64,000 bases of DNA from Aromatoleum toluclasticum ATCC 700605 (GCF_000378245.1 NZ_KB899494.1:310001-374000); one strand, 5' to 3'; shown: positions 35,865 through 45,597, counted from the first letter of the stretch. A program made the numbers and translations. Notes: generated from the letters alone by a model not told the origin.

Positions 35865-36268
35865 GATCGCTTTGATGCGGAGGCGAGAGTTGTCGCCGGC
35901 CTGCGGTGGACGCCGGAGCATGGGGGGATGTTCCGCCAAATCACCTGCGCTGGCAATCGTGGCGGGGCGAATGTCCCCGCTTGCGCTGGCCGGAGGTGTT
36001 CCACCCTGTAACAACTGTGTCGCCGGCCGCTTGCCCGCTGTGTCAAAGCGGATCACTTCTGTGTGGCGATATGGGGGTAATGCGTAGCGAAAATCGCGAA
36101 AAATGCGGCGAAAGTGCAGTAATCCGGAATTGGCCCGGAGTTTGCGAAGTGCGCCCAGGCCCGCCGATCGGCGCGGCTGTACGCACCGGTTGTCGCCCTT
36201 CGGGACAGGGGCGCGGGGGCGGAACGCAAACAAAGAAGGCAGCAAAACCAAAGGCCAAGGAGGAAAAC
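35865..36268. promoter_or_regulatory. Intergenic control region between EF-hand gene and porin
   Basis: About 404 bases without a convincing gene lie between these divergent genes. A 17-base inverted repeat (tgttcc, acccc-type spacer, gtaaca) at 35997-36013 could be an operator. A strong ribosome-binding site, caaggagg at about 36256-36263, precedes the porin ATG. No consensus promoter is obvious. Confidence 0.4.
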
Positions 36269-37447
36269 ATGACTATTCGTGCGAAATCGGGTGTATTGAA
36301 GCGGACGGCGATGGCGGGCGCACTGTGCGCGCTGGGGCTGGGGCAGGCCCATGCAGTGAGCTTCACGCAGGGCGACTCGACGATCGACATCAACGGGACG
36401 ATCAACGGCTTCTATTCGAACCGCACGTCCGAGTCCGGCGGCGTGAAGACGACGAACTCCGCGCTGACCAACGGCCTGCTGCCGGGCTGGATCAACTTCG
36501 TGTTCACGACCAAGGTCGATGGGCTGGACATCAAGGCGCACGTGGGTTTCGCGCCCGGCATCAACGACAAGTCGGACGTCGTCGGCCTGCCGAGCAACCC
36601 GGGCTGCGGCGGTGCGACCGGCTGTGACAGCCCCTTCTCGCAGATCGATACCCGCAACCTGTACTTCCAGTTCGGCGCGCCCGACTGGGGCACCGTGAAG
36701 CTCGGCCGCGACATCGGCCTGTTCGGGCAGAAGATCATCCTCTCCGACATGACGCTGCTGGGCCTGGGCGGCAACAGCTACGCGGCGACGCCGTTCAACA
36801 CCACCTTCGGCATGATCGGCCACGGCTACATGTACACCGGCTTTCAGCCGCAGATCACTTACACGACGCCGACCATGGGCGGCTTCTCGGCTTCGGCCGG
36901 CATCTTCGATCCGAACAAGTTCGCTGGCGACGAAACGCAGGATCCGGGCTTCCAGGCGATGCTGAACTACGACTGGAAGGCGGGCGCGAGCACGACCGGG
37001 TCGCTGTGGGCCGGCTACGTCCATCAGGGCACGAGCGGTGACGGCAGCTTCGACGCGAACGGCTACGAGCTCGGCGCGAAGATCGGCGTCGGCAACTTCG
37101 AGGCGGTGGCCTACGGCTTCGATGCGAAAGGCCTGGGGCTGTCGACGGTCGGCGCGCTGTACTTCTCGCCCTTCGAGAAGACCAAGGGCAAGGGCTACTT
37201 CGTGCAGGGCACGTACAAGTTCGGCAAGACCAAGGTGGGCCTGAACTACGGCGAGAACCGCGACAGCAGTGGCACGCTGACGGAGACCAACAAGTTCCGT
37301 TCGGCGACCCTCGGCGTGTATCACAGCCTGAACAAGTACGTAACGCTAGTGGCCGAGTACAACCGCGAGAAGGGCACCGGGGCGGACATCTTCCCGGGCG
37401 ACCTGAAGACCCGCACGATCTCGCTGGGCGGCATCCTGTTCTTCTGA
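36269..37447 (+). CDS. Gram-negative porin
   Basis: A 392-residue outer-membrane beta-barrel protein with a signal peptide (about 9-29, ending AHAV). Alternating aromatic/polar strands run through the chain, and RNLYFQFGAPDWGTVKLGRDIGLFG matches the strand-turn-strand segment of porins of the 16-strand type found in beta- and gammaproteobacteria. The chain ends in ISLGGILFF, with the terminal phenylalanine required for barrel assembly. A near-perfect ribosome-binding site points to high expression. Substrate selectivity cannot be predicted. Confidence 0.85.
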   Translation: MTIRAKSGVLKRTAMAGALCALGLGQAHAVSFTQGDSTIDINGTINGFYSNRTSESGGVKTTNSALTNGLLPGWINFVFTTKVDGLDIKAHVGFAPGINDKSDVVGLPSNPGCGGATGCDSPFSQIDTRNLYFQFGAPDWGTVKLGRDIGLFGQKIILSDMTLLGLGGNSYAATPFNTTFGMIGHGYMYTGFQPQITYTTPTMGGFSASAGIFDPNKFAGDETQDPGFQAMLNYDWKAGASTTGSLWAGYVHQGTSGDGSFDANGYELGAKIGVGNFEAVAYGFDAKGLGLSTVGALYFSPFEKTKGKGYFVQGTYKFGKTKVGLNYGENRDSSGTLTETNKFRSATLGVYHSLNKYVTLVAEYNREKGTGADIFPGDLKTRTISLGGILFF

Positions 37448-37812
37448 GTCAAGTAACCCGGTGGGCAATAATGTGATCTCAGGTTGAGTTCTGCACGATT
37501 GCTCCCAGAAGTCTCCGCTTCGCTCCGCCGTTCCGCTGGCGCGGAGCGGTGCTCCGCGAAAACCCCTGCTGCACCCCCTTCAAGGGGAGGGTTGGGGTGG
37601 GGATGGGTTAGACGAAGGCAGCAGAAACCCATCCCCCTCCTGACCTCCCCCTTGAAGGGGGAGGGACCACGTGCCCAGGCAGACTCCATGTACTTGACTG
37701 CCGCCATGGCTAATGGGCATGCGGACGGGTATGGCGGGAATCCCGATATAATCGGAAGTGCGTCGCATCCCGTGGCGCGCCGCCCCTCATCCTTGCCGCC
37801 GTTCCGCCGACC
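37448..37812. other. Intergenic region upstream of torR
   Basis: These 365 bases hold the inverted repeat at 37574-37664 and a GC hairpin near 37515-37540. I see no gene. The torR promoter presumably lies in the last 100 bases. Confidence 0.5.
37574..37664. repeat. Long imperfect inverted repeat (REP-like)
   Basis: Two arms of about 37 bases, near 37574-37610 and 37625-37664, are near-complementary. Each contains the ccccttcaagggg core (itself palindromic) and a ggggatgggtt / aacccatcccc end. The pattern is that of a mobile or REP-type intergenic repeat in GC-rich betaproteobacteria. Confidence 0.7.
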
Positions 37813-38532
37813 TTGATCGAGAATCGACCCGCCAGACTCCTTGTCGTCGATGACGACCCGGTGACCCGTGCCCGGCTCGAAGCCTATTTCTCGAACGAGG
37901 GCTACGAGGTGCTGGCCGCCGCGAACGGCGAGGACATGTGGCGCTCCCTCAATTCGGCGCCCATCGACGTCGTGTTGCTCGATGTCGGCCTGCCGGGCAA
38001 GGACGGGCTGGAGCTGGCGCGGGAGCTGCGCGCCCATGACGAGCGCCTGGGCATCATCCTCGTGACCGGTCGCAACGACGACATCGACAAGATCGTCGGT
38101 CTCGAATCGGGCGCCGACGACTACGTCACCAAGCCCTTCAATTCGCGCGAGCTGCTTGCGCGCGTGAAGATCATCCTGCGCGGCAACCGCAATCGGCCGG
38201 CGACGCAGGAGCGCAATGCCTACCGCTTCGGCGGCTGGACGCTGGACGTCGCCCACCGGCGCCTCGTCGCGAGCGACGGCAGCCGCGAAAGCCTGACGCG
38301 CGGGGAGTTCGAGTTGCTGGCGAGCTTCGTGCGCCGGCCGGGTGTGGTGCTGAGCCGCGACCGGCTGATGCAGACGGTGAGCCACCGCGCGTGGGATCCC
38401 AACGACCGCACGATCGACGTGCTGATCTCGCGCCTGCGCGAGAAGCTCGAGGACGATCCCAAGCAGCCCGAACTGATCGTGACGGTGCGCGGCGAGGGCT
38501 ATCTGTTCGCGGGCGACGTCACCCCGGTCTAG
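37813..38532 (+). CDS. torR: Response regulator TorR (OmpR family)
   Basis: A 239-residue regulator. The receiver domain (about 7-120) has the VVDDDP acidic pocket, the phospho-acceptor aspartate in LLDVGLPGKDG and the switch lysine in YVTKPF. An OmpR-type winged helix follows (about 140-235), with a recognition region RTIDVLISRLREKLEDD and the VRGEGYLF wing. The start is TTG; no ATG or GTG fits before the first conserved strand. The last 14 bases overlap the 3' end of the convergent torS gene. With torS and torT next door it is the regulator of TMAO respiration and should activate torA. Confidence 0.9.
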   Translation: MIENRPARLLVVDDDPVTRARLEAYFSNEGYEVLAAANGEDMWRSLNSAPIDVVLLDVGLPGKDGLELARELRAHDERLGIILVTGRNDDIDKIVGLESGADDYVTKPFNSRELLARVKIILRGNRNRPATQERNAYRFGGWTLDVAHRRLVASDGSRESLTRGEFELLASFVRRPGVVLSRDRLMQTVSHRAWDPNDRTIDVLISRLREKLEDDPKQPELIVTVRGEGYLFAGDVTPV

Positions 38533-41482
38533 GCGGCGCTTCCTGCTGCTGCGCGGCGAGCCAGTCGTCGAGTGCCGCGCAGGCTTGCCGGCAGTCCGTG
38601 CGCAAGGCCTCGATCATCGGCGGGAGCACTTCCCTGTTCGTCGCCGGGGCCGTCGCGGCGCTCTCCAGGCGGTGCGATGCCGCCATCACGCGCAGGAAAC
38701 CCAGGTTGCCGGCTGCGCTGCGCAGGCGGTGGGCGCGCTTGCCGAGCGCCTGCCGGTCGTCGGTCGCGAGATGGCCGTCGAGCTCGTTCAGGGCGGCGTC
38801 GGCGTCCGCGCGGAACAGCGCCAGCAGGCGCGCGAGTGTGGCGGCGCCGAGGCTGTCGAGCTCGCCGGCGAGGTAGTCGAGGTCGAGCAACCCTTCGTCC
38901 GTTCCCTTGCCCGCGCCCGGTTCGGCCTGGCGGGGCGTTTCGTCGGCGCATCCGGCCGTGGCTGCGGCGAGGGCGCGGGCGAGTTGCGCACGGTCGAAGG
39001 GCTTGCTGAGGAAGCCGGCCATGCCGGCGCCGACGTAGCGTTCGACGGCGTCGGCGGACACGTGCGCCGACATCGCGATGACCGGCACCGCGGCCCAGCG
39101 TCCGCCGTCGAGCGCGCGGATGTCGCGTGCCACTTCGACCCCGGACGCCCCCGGCAGGCTGATGTCCATCAGAACGGCGTCGATCGGCTGGCGGCGCTGG
39201 CCGAGGAGCGCGATGGCCTCCTCGCCGTCGCCGGTGACGAGCGGGCGGTGGCCGAGCGATTCGAGATAGCGCACGCAGACGATGCGGTTGATCTCGTCGT
39301 CCTCGACCAGCAGGACGTCGAGCGGGCGTTGCGCGGCGTCGGGGCGCGTGTCGGCGGCCTGCTGCGGCAGGGCGTCGGCCAGCTCGAAGGCGATGTCGAA
39401 ACCGACCTGGGTTCCCTGCCCAGGGACGCTTTCCAGCCCGATACGGCCACCCGTCAGCTCGACCAGCCGCTGGCAGATCGCGAGCCCGAGTCCGGTGCCG
39501 CCGGGGCGGTGGTGCCCGGCGTCCTCGACCTGCACGAAGGGCTTGAACACTTCCGCGCACTGCTCGGGCGGAATGCCGATGCCGGTGTCGGTGACGGTGA
39601 AATGCAGCTGCGTTTTTCCGGCCGCTCCGGCCGGTGCGCTGCGCACGGAAACGGTTACCGAGCCTTCATCGGTGAACTTGATCGCGTTGCCGATGACGTT
39701 GAGCAGGATCTGGTTGAGCTTGCGCCGGTCGCCGACGAGGATGTCCGGCACCTCGGGGGCGATGTCGCGCACCAGCGCGATGCCTTTCGCGCGCGCCGCG
39801 ACGCCCTGCAGCGCGAGCATGTTGTCGATGGTGTCGCGCAGCGCGAACGGCAGGTGCTCGAAGTCGAGCTTGCCGGCCTCCAGGCGCGAGAAGCTCAGCA
39901 TGTCCTCGAGGATCTCCAGCAGGGTCGCGTTGGCGTAGCCGATCATGCGCACGTATTCCTGCTGGCGCGCGTCCAGGCCGGTGTCGCGTAGCAGTTGCAC
40001 GCTGCCGCTGACGCCGGAGAGCGGCGTGCGCAGCTCGTGGCTGAGGGTGGCCAGGAACACGGCCTTGGCGCGGTTGGCTTCCTCGGCTTCGCGCCGCGCG
40101 ACCGCATGCTCGGCGACTTCGTGTTCGAGCAGGGTGTTGCTCTGTTGCAGTTCGGCGGTGCGCGTGGCGACCTGCTCCTCCAGTTCCTGCTGGTGGCGCA
40201 GCAGTTCGCCTTCCAGGCGCTGGCGCTCGCGCGCGTTGTCGCGGAACTGCTCCAGCGCGCGGGCGAGCGGGGTGAGCGGGTCGTTGTCGCGTGTGGTGAT
40301 GCGGACGTCGAAATCGCCCCGTGCCAGCGCGCGCACGGCACTTTCCATGCCCTGCAGCCGGCCGAGCACGTGATAGCGGAACAGCACCCACAGGGTCGCC
40401 ATGAGGGCGACGAAGAGCAGCGCGCCGACCGCGAGGAAGCCGATGATGCCGCGCTCGACGGCGCGCTTCGAGTGGTCGCCGGCGACGTCGATCGCCTTGT
40501 GGGCAGCGGCGACCATGGCGCCTGCCTGGTCGGTGAGCCGTGCTGCCTGCACGCCGCCATCGTCGCGCAGTTGCATGAAGTTGTGCACCAGTTCCAGGCG
40601 CTGCCGCCGGGTGGCGAACAGGCCGTCGGGCGTCGTCGCGGTCGCGAGCACCGTGTAGTGCGCGACGCCGCTCGCCTTGCGGCCGGGGTCGATGATGTCG
40701 TCCAGGCGGCGATGCAGGATTTCCAGGTTGTCGTCGAAACCGGACTGCAGCGTCGCGAGAGCGTCCGGGGCGTCCTCGCGTTCGAGGCGTTCGAGCAGCG
40801 TCTTGAGGTTGAAGCATGCCAGCTGGAACTCGCCCATGCGCTCCATGCGGTCGAAGTTGACCTCGACGAGGCGGTCGAGCGACTCGAAGACGCGTTCCTT
40901 GGGCGGGTTGCGCTCGATCAGCGGATAGAGGCTGGAAATCGTCGCCGTCGTCGCGGTCGAGGCGTTGGCTGCGAGCGATTCCGACAGCATCACCAGCGCG
41001 AGCACGGCCTGTTGCTGGCCGGCGAGCAGCTCGCGTTCGCGCCGGTCGAGCGCGAGGCGCCGCCGCACGTCGTCGGCCTGCCTGCCGAGGTTGGTCGCGA
41101 TCGCATCGAGGGTCGACGCGACCGCAGTGCCGAGTGCGGGCTCGAAGCGACGTTGCTCAAGTCGCTGCAGCAAGCCGTGCATCTCGGCGAGTTGCTCGCC
41201 CGCGGCCTGCTGCAGGCGATCGACCTCCGCGGGCGACTCCGCTCGACCCAGCCGTTCGACCACGACGCCGACCCGCAAGTTGAGGCGTGCCACGGCCTGC
41301 ACTGCGTCCATCGCGGGCACCGCGTCGTCGATGATCGCGCGCTGCGTCGCGACCACCTGTTGGAAGCTGAACCACGCGATCGTGGCAACCGTGAATGTCA
41401 GCAGAGCAGCCGCGCCCAGGACGAGGACGAGCTTGCCGATCAGGCCGAGGCGCGCATCGAGGCGTGCGATCCAGGCTTTCAT
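38519..41482 (-). CDS. torS: Hybrid sensor kinase TorS
   Basis: A 987-residue tripartite sensor. A membrane helix (about 16-38) and another (about 346-368) flank a helical periplasmic sensor of about 300 residues. HAMP and coiled coil follow, then the dimerisation domain with SHELRTP (H482) and an HATPase domain containing DTGIGIP. A receiver with LMDISLPGASG and a C-terminal HPt domain with KRAHRLRSAAGNLG end the chain. In the known system TorT binds TMAO and signals through the periplasmic part, starting a His-Asp-His-Asp relay to TorR. The gene converges on torR and diverges from torT. Confidence 0.93.
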   Translation of the reverse strand: MKAWIARLDARLGLIGKLVLVLGAAALLTFTVATIAWFSFQQVVATQRAIIDDAVPAMDAVQAVARLNLRVGVVVERLGRAESPAEVDRLQQAAGEQLAEMHGLLQRLEQRRFEPALGTAVASTLDAIATNLGRQADDVRRRLALDRRERELLAGQQQAVLALVMLSESLAANASTATTATISSLYPLIERNPPKERVFESLDRLVEVNFDRMERMGEFQLACFNLKTLLERLEREDAPDALATLQSGFDDNLEILHRRLDDIIDPGRKASGVAHYTVLATATTPDGLFATRRQRLELVHNFMQLRDDGGVQAARLTDQAGAMVAAAHKAIDVAGDHSKRAVERGIIGFLAVGALLFVALMATLWVLFRYHVLGRLQGMESAVRALARGDFDVRITTRDNDPLTPLARALEQFRDNARERQRLEGELLRHQQELEEQVATRTAELQQSNTLLEHEVAEHAVARREAEEANRAKAVFLATLSHELRTPLSGVSGSVQLLRDTGLDARQQEYVRMIGYANATLLEILEDMLSFSRLEAGKLDFEHLPFALRDTIDNMLALQGVAARAKGIALVRDIAPEVPDILVGDRRKLNQILLNVIGNAIKFTDEGSVTVSVRSAPAGAAGKTQLHFTVTDTGIGIPPEQCAEVFKPFVQVEDAGHHRPGGTGLGLAICQRLVELTGGRIGLESVPGQGTQVGFDIAFELADALPQQAADTRPDAAQRPLDVLLVEDDEINRIVCVRYLESLGHRPLVTGDGEEAIALLGQRRQPIDAVLMDISLPGASGVEVARDIRALDGGRWAAVPVIAMSAHVSADAVERYVGAGMAGFLSKPFDRAQLARALAAATAGCADETPRQAEPGAGKGTDEGLLDLDYLAGELDSLGAATLARLLALFRADADAALNELDGHLATDDRQALGKRAHRLRSAAGNLGFLRVMAASHRLESAATAPATNREVLPPMIEALRTDCRQACAALDDWLAAQQQEAPPRPG

Positions 41483-41791
41483 CTAACGTGTGCGTCCGGT
41501 CGGGGCGGGGCTGGCGGCATGTCGGAATGGCGCGTGGGAGGAATTTCCCGTGGGAGCGGCTTCAGCCGCGAATGGGCCGCGACGCGTGCGATGTCGCCGA
41601 TTCGCGGCTGAAGCCGCTCCCACACGAACCTCTGCCTCGTGGTTCGTGCGAGGGCTCTGGACTTTGTCCCCGCATGGCGATTGGAATACCATTTTGCGCG
41701 CAAGGCGCGAACTCAGGCAACGCGGGTGTTTGCGCCTTGCCGCGGCGGCAGTCGTGCCGCCGGCGCACCTCACTTCCTCCGGGACACCTGC
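41483..41791. other. Intergenic region torS / torT
   Basis: These 309 bases lie between the divergent torS and torT starts. They hold the perfect 24-bp inverted repeat at 41550-41623. No gene or clear promoter is visible otherwise. Confidence 0.5.
41550..41623. repeat. REP-type palindrome with perfect 24-bp arms
   Basis: The arm gtgggagcggcttcagccgc plus gaat at 41550-41573 is repeated as an exact reverse complement at 41600-41623, with a 26-base spacer. The gtgggagcggcttcagccgc core resembles REP elements known from pseudomonads and other proteobacteria. Confidence 0.85.
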
Positions 41792-42868
41792 ATGCGGCAT
41801 TTTCCTGTCGTCTTCGCGAGCGCGCTGCTGGGACTGGCCGGCGCTGCCGCTGCGGGCGCGGCGTCGCGCGAGATCACGCGCTGGGAGGCGCCCTACGACT
41901 ATTCTCAACCGGGCGTGGCGGTGCCCTACGTGCCGGCCAAGACGGCCACGCGGCGCTGGACGCTGTGCGCGGCCTTCCCGCACATCAAGGACGCCTACTG
42001 GCTGGGGGTGAACTACGGCATGGTCGACGAGGCGCGGCGGCTGGGGGTGGCCTTGCGCCTGGTCGAGGCCGGCGGCTATCCGAACCTGCAGATCCAGCGC
42101 GAGCAGCTGATGGCCTGTGGCAGCGACCCGGAAGTCGATGCGGTGATCCTCGGCACGGTGTCCTACGACGGCCTCGCCGACGTGATAGCCGAGGTCGGGC
42201 GGCGGATCCCGGTGCTCGCGACGGTCAACGACGTCGCGGCCGAGGGCATCGCGGCCAAGGTCGGCGTGTCGTGGTACGAGATGGGGCGGCTCGCCGGTGA
42301 GTATCTCGTGCGACGCCATCCGGGAGGCGGCGGCGAGATCCCGGTCGCGTGGTTTCCCGGGCCGCAGGGCGCGGGCTGGGTGCCCTTCGTGGATCGCGGT
42401 TTCCGCGAGGCGATCGCGGGCAGCCGTATCACGGTTCGCACGACGGCATGGGGCGACACCGCCAAGTCGATCCAGCGCAACCTCGTGCAGGGTACGCTCG
42501 ACCAGCATCCGGAAGTGCGCTACGTCGTCGGCAACGCGCTGATGGCCGAGGCGGCGATCAGCGTGCTGCGCGAGCGCGGGCTGCAGGAGCGCATCGGCAT
42601 CGTCGCGACCTACTTCACGCCGGCGGTGTATCGCGGCATCCTGCGCGGGCGCATCCTCGCCGCGCCGTCGGACGCGCCGGTGCTGCAGGGGCGGCTGTCG
42701 GTAGGCCAGGCGGTCGATCTCCTCGAAGGACGGACGGTTGCGCGGCATGTCGGCCCGCGCGTGCAGGTCGTCGACCGCGCCGCGCTGAAGCGCATCGAAC
42801 TCGACGATTCGCTGGCGCCGAGCTCTTTCTTGCCGCAGTTCCGCTACCCGGCCACAAAGACGCAGTAA
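41792..42868 (+). CDS. torT: Periplasmic TMAO-sensing protein TorT
   Basis: A 358-residue exported protein of the periplasmic-binding (type I) fold, with a signal peptide (about 5-24). In the known system TorT binds TMAO and, with the TorS periplasmic domain, starts signalling. The conserved opening WTLCAAFPHIKDAYWLGVNYG and the segments TVNDVAAEGIAAKVGVSWYEMG, VAWFPGPQGAGWV and YVVGNALMAEAA are like enteric TorT. I chose the ATG at 41792 because it begins the signal peptide; the frame is open 51 codons upstream without coding character. Its stop runs into a strong hairpin. Confidence 0.9.
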   Translation: MRHFPVVFASALLGLAGAAAAGAASREITRWEAPYDYSQPGVAVPYVPAKTATRRWTLCAAFPHIKDAYWLGVNYGMVDEARRLGVALRLVEAGGYPNLQIQREQLMACGSDPEVDAVILGTVSYDGLADVIAEVGRRIPVLATVNDVAAEGIAAKVGVSWYEMGRLAGEYLVRRHPGGGGEIPVAWFPGPQGAGWVPFVDRGFREAIAGSRITVRTTAWGDTAKSIQRNLVQGTLDQHPEVRYVVGNALMAEAAISVLRERGLQERIGIVATYFTPAVYRGILRGRILAAPSDAPVLQGRLSVGQAVDLLEGRTVARHVGPRVQVVDRAALKRIELDDSLAPSSFLPQFRYPATKTQ

Positions 42869-42902
42869 GCCCGGCTGGAGGTAAAACCTCCCGGCCGGGC
42901 TT
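42867..42902. terminator. Bidirectional terminator between torT and torA
   Basis: A long near-perfect hairpin (aagcccggctggaggt, aaa, acctcccggccgggctt) overlaps the torT stop. On the plus strand the stem ends in tt, and on the minus strand it lies 34 bases after the torA stop. It suits both genes. Confidence 0.75.
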
Positions 42903-42936
42903 CGCGGGCGAGACGCCCCCGTCGGGGTGTCGCCGC

Positions 42937-45597
42937 TCACATTGCCGCGGCGTCCTTCGCGTTTTTCTCGAGGAAGTCGAGCACGATCTTCTTCTGCGCG
43001 TCGTCGAGGCCGGCGCGCGGGAACATGCTCTGCGTGATGCCGTGCCACTGCTTCTTGGTGTAGTCGCCCGGTTCGCGCGGCACATGGCACAGCGTGCAGC
43101 GTTCGTAGAAGAGCTTCTCGCCCGGCGTCATGCTCGCCATCGTCGCGCCCTTGAGTGCGGCGGCGCGTTCGTAGAGCTTTAGGCTCGCGACGTCGAGCGC
43201 GAGCTTGCCGGCCTTCTCGAACGGTGGCGGCTCGTAGGCGCGGTTTTCGGACTCGGCGTCGGTGCACTTCTTCAGGCTCGCGATGCAGGTGTTCGCGCTG
43301 GTCGCCTGGCTCAGGCCGCTGGAGGCGACGCTGGTCGTGATCATGTTGATCGCGCCGCTGTTGCAGCGTCCGCGCGAGTCGAGCTGGATCCAGTTGCCTT
43401 CCTCGAGGCTCACGACGCCCTTCATGATCTGGTCGGTGACCACCGCCCCTGCGATGAGCGCCCCGCGCTCGTTGTGAAGCTCGACGAGGTCGCCGCTCTT
43501 GATGCCGTTCGCGCGAGCGTCCTCGACGCTGATGCGCACATGCTGGCGGCCCTTGACGTTCTCATATTTGCGCACGTCGGCCTGCGCCATCTGCGAATGC
43601 ACGCGGTTGAAGGGGTGGGGGCTGACGACATGCACCTGGCCGGGCTTCGCGTTGCCGAGGTATTCCTGCGGCTCGAGGAATTTCGGGATCGGCGGGCAGT
43701 CGGGCACCTTGAAGCTGTCGATCTCCGAGCAGAACAGCTCGATCTTGCCGGACTTGGTGTGCAGCGGGCTCTTCACCGGGTCGGTGTAGAAGTCGCCGTG
43801 GCGCACCCAACCGCGCATCTTCTCGGGCACGTCGATCTTGACGATGCCCTTCTCCCAGAACTCGTCGAAGGGCACGGTCGGGTTCGTGCGGTCGTAGGAC
43901 TCGCGCAGGATCTGCGGCACGGTCTTGCCTTCGCTGAACTGGAAGCCGACGCCCATCAGGTCGCCCAGGCGGCGGAAGATCTCGAAGTCGTCGAGGCTCT
44001 CGCCATAAGGCTGGATCACCTGGCGCATCGCGTAGATCTTGTCGTTGCTGTAGGTGCCGCCGCTGCTCATGTCGTCGCGCTCCAGCGCGGAGGTCGCCGG
44101 CAGCACGATGTCGGCGAAGCGCGACGACGCGCACCACCACGGATCCTGGCAGATCACCGTGCGCACCTTGCCGTTCATCGCGCGCAGCAACTCGTTGGTG
44201 TTCTGCTGGTGCGACATGAAGTTGTTGCCCGCGTTGTAGATCAGATGCACGTCGGGATAGGTGTGCGTCGCGCCGTCGCGGGTGTATTGCTTGCCGGGAC
44301 TCATCAGCATCTCGCTGATGCGCGAGGCGGGACAGCGTGCCTTGATCGGATTGCGACCCTGCGACAGGCCGACCGGCATAGCGTGCGTGGATTGCGGCAT
44401 GCCGCCGCCGCCGTAGTGCCAGCTGAAGCCCACGCCCTGGCCGGGCTTGCCGATCTTGCCCAGCATGGCGGCGAAGTTGATGATCGCCCAGTGCGTCATC
44501 TCGCCGTGGTGCGCGCGCTGCAGCGCCCAGGCGCCGGCGAACTGCGTGCGCTTCGACGCGAAGAGTTCGGCCAGTTCGACGATCTTCTGCGCCGGGATGC
44601 CCGTGATCTTCGCGGCCCATTCCGGGGTCTTGGGCGGCGTGCCGTCGGCGTCCTTGCCGAGCAGGTAGGGCAGGAACTTGTCGAAACCGACCGTGTATTT
44701 GTCGAGGTAGGCCTTGTCGTGCCTGCCCGTCGTGTAGACGTGGTAGGCCATCGCGAGAAAGAGCGCCGTGTCCGTGTTCGGCACGATCTTCACCCACTCC
44801 GAGCCGAGCGCCTCATCGGTGGTGGTGTACTGCGGGTTGATCGAGATGAACTTGACGCCGCGCTCCTTGATGAGCTGCCAGCGCGGGAACATCTGGTGGT
44901 CGGCCACCGTGTATTCGATGCGGTTGTTCTTCCACGGGTCGCAGCCCACCCACACCATCACCTCGGTGTGCTCGGCCATCACTTCCCAGGCGGTCTGCGG
45001 CGAATACACTTCCATGTCGCCGATGATGTGCGGCAGGCTGACCTGCGAGGCGCCGCCGGAATAGTCGCCGGTGGTTACCGAATGCCCGCCGATGAGGCCG
45101 AAGAGCCGCCCTTGCAGCACCTGCGGACGCAGCAGACCGGCGTGCGACCAGCCGCCGTAGGAGCTGCTGAAGAGCGATTCGTTGCCGTGCTGCTCGGCGG
45201 TCGTGAGGATCGCGTTGGCGGTGATCGCGAGGATCTCGTCCCAGGTCACGCGCACGAAGGGCTCCTTGCCGCGCAGCTGCGGCTTGGTGTCGCCGGTCGG
45301 ATTCGCGAGGTAGGACTTGCGCACCATCGGGTACTGCACGCGCGTCTTGTGATACACGCGGCTGATCAGGCCTTCGGTGAGCATCTTGGTCGGCATCGCG
45401 TCGATGTCCGACAGCGGTTGCACGCCGACCAGTACGCCGTTCTTCACGACCGCCTTGAACGGACCCCAGTGGCTTGCGCTCGGGATCACTACGGTGTCGG
45501 CGCCGAACACCTCGCTCGCGCCGAACCAGGCCAGACCATTGGCGGCGACCGCCGAAGCGACGGAAGCCTTCAGAAATTCCCTTCTCGACATGCTCAT
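42937..45597 (-). CDS. torA: TMAO reductase TorA with fused C-terminal cytochrome c domain
   Basis: An 886-residue periplasmic molybdoenzyme that reduces trimethylamine N-oxide. A twin-arginine signal (SRREFLK at 4-10) shows folded export by Tat. The DMSO-reductase-family body (about 35-790) has the probable molybdenum-ligand serine S151 in YGGWSHAG, an IGGHSVTTGDYSGG segment and, late, GDLVELHNERGAL. Unusually, the chain goes on for about 80 residues into a small class I cytochrome c domain with CTLCH at 834-838 and a likely methionine ligand near 858. Typical TorA is about 830 residues and takes electrons from a separate pentahaem TorC. No torC or torD chaperone gene is visible in this window. 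It converges on torT. Confidence 0.92.
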   Translation of the reverse strand: MSMSRREFLKASVASAVAANGLAWFGASEVFGADTVVIPSASHWGPFKAVVKNGVLVGVQPLSDIDAMPTKMLTEGLISRVYHKTRVQYPMVRKSYLANPTGDTKPQLRGKEPFVRVTWDEILAITANAILTTAEQHGNESLFSSSYGGWSHAGLLRPQVLQGRLFGLIGGHSVTTGDYSGGASQVSLPHIIGDMEVYSPQTAWEVMAEHTEVMVWVGCDPWKNNRIEYTVADHQMFPRWQLIKERGVKFISINPQYTTTDEALGSEWVKIVPNTDTALFLAMAYHVYTTGRHDKAYLDKYTVGFDKFLPYLLGKDADGTPPKTPEWAAKITGIPAQKIVELAELFASKRTQFAGAWALQRAHHGEMTHWAIINFAAMLGKIGKPGQGVGFSWHYGGGGMPQSTHAMPVGLSQGRNPIKARCPASRISEMLMSPGKQYTRDGATHTYPDVHLIYNAGNNFMSHQQNTNELLRAMNGKVRTVICQDPWWCASSRFADIVLPATSALERDDMSSGGTYSNDKIYAMRQVIQPYGESLDDFEIFRRLGDLMGVGFQFSEGKTVPQILRESYDRTNPTVPFDEFWEKGIVKIDVPEKMRGWVRHGDFYTDPVKSPLHTKSGKIELFCSEIDSFKVPDCPPIPKFLEPQEYLGNAKPGQVHVVSPHPFNRVHSQMAQADVRKYENVKGRQHVRISVEDARANGIKSGDLVELHNERGALIAGAVVTDQIMKGVVSLEEGNWIQLDSRGRCNSGAINMITTSVASSGLSQATSANTCIASLKKCTDAESENRAYEPPPFEKAGKLALDVASLKLYERAAALKGATMASMTPGEKLFYERCTLCHVPREPGDYTKKQWHGITQSMFPRAGLDDAQKKIVLDFLEKNAKDAAAM

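Noticed and set aside
35906-36268. N-terminal extension of the porin frame
   Set aside because: A signal peptide and an excellent ribosome-binding site start the protein at 36269; the upstream part is untranslated leader.
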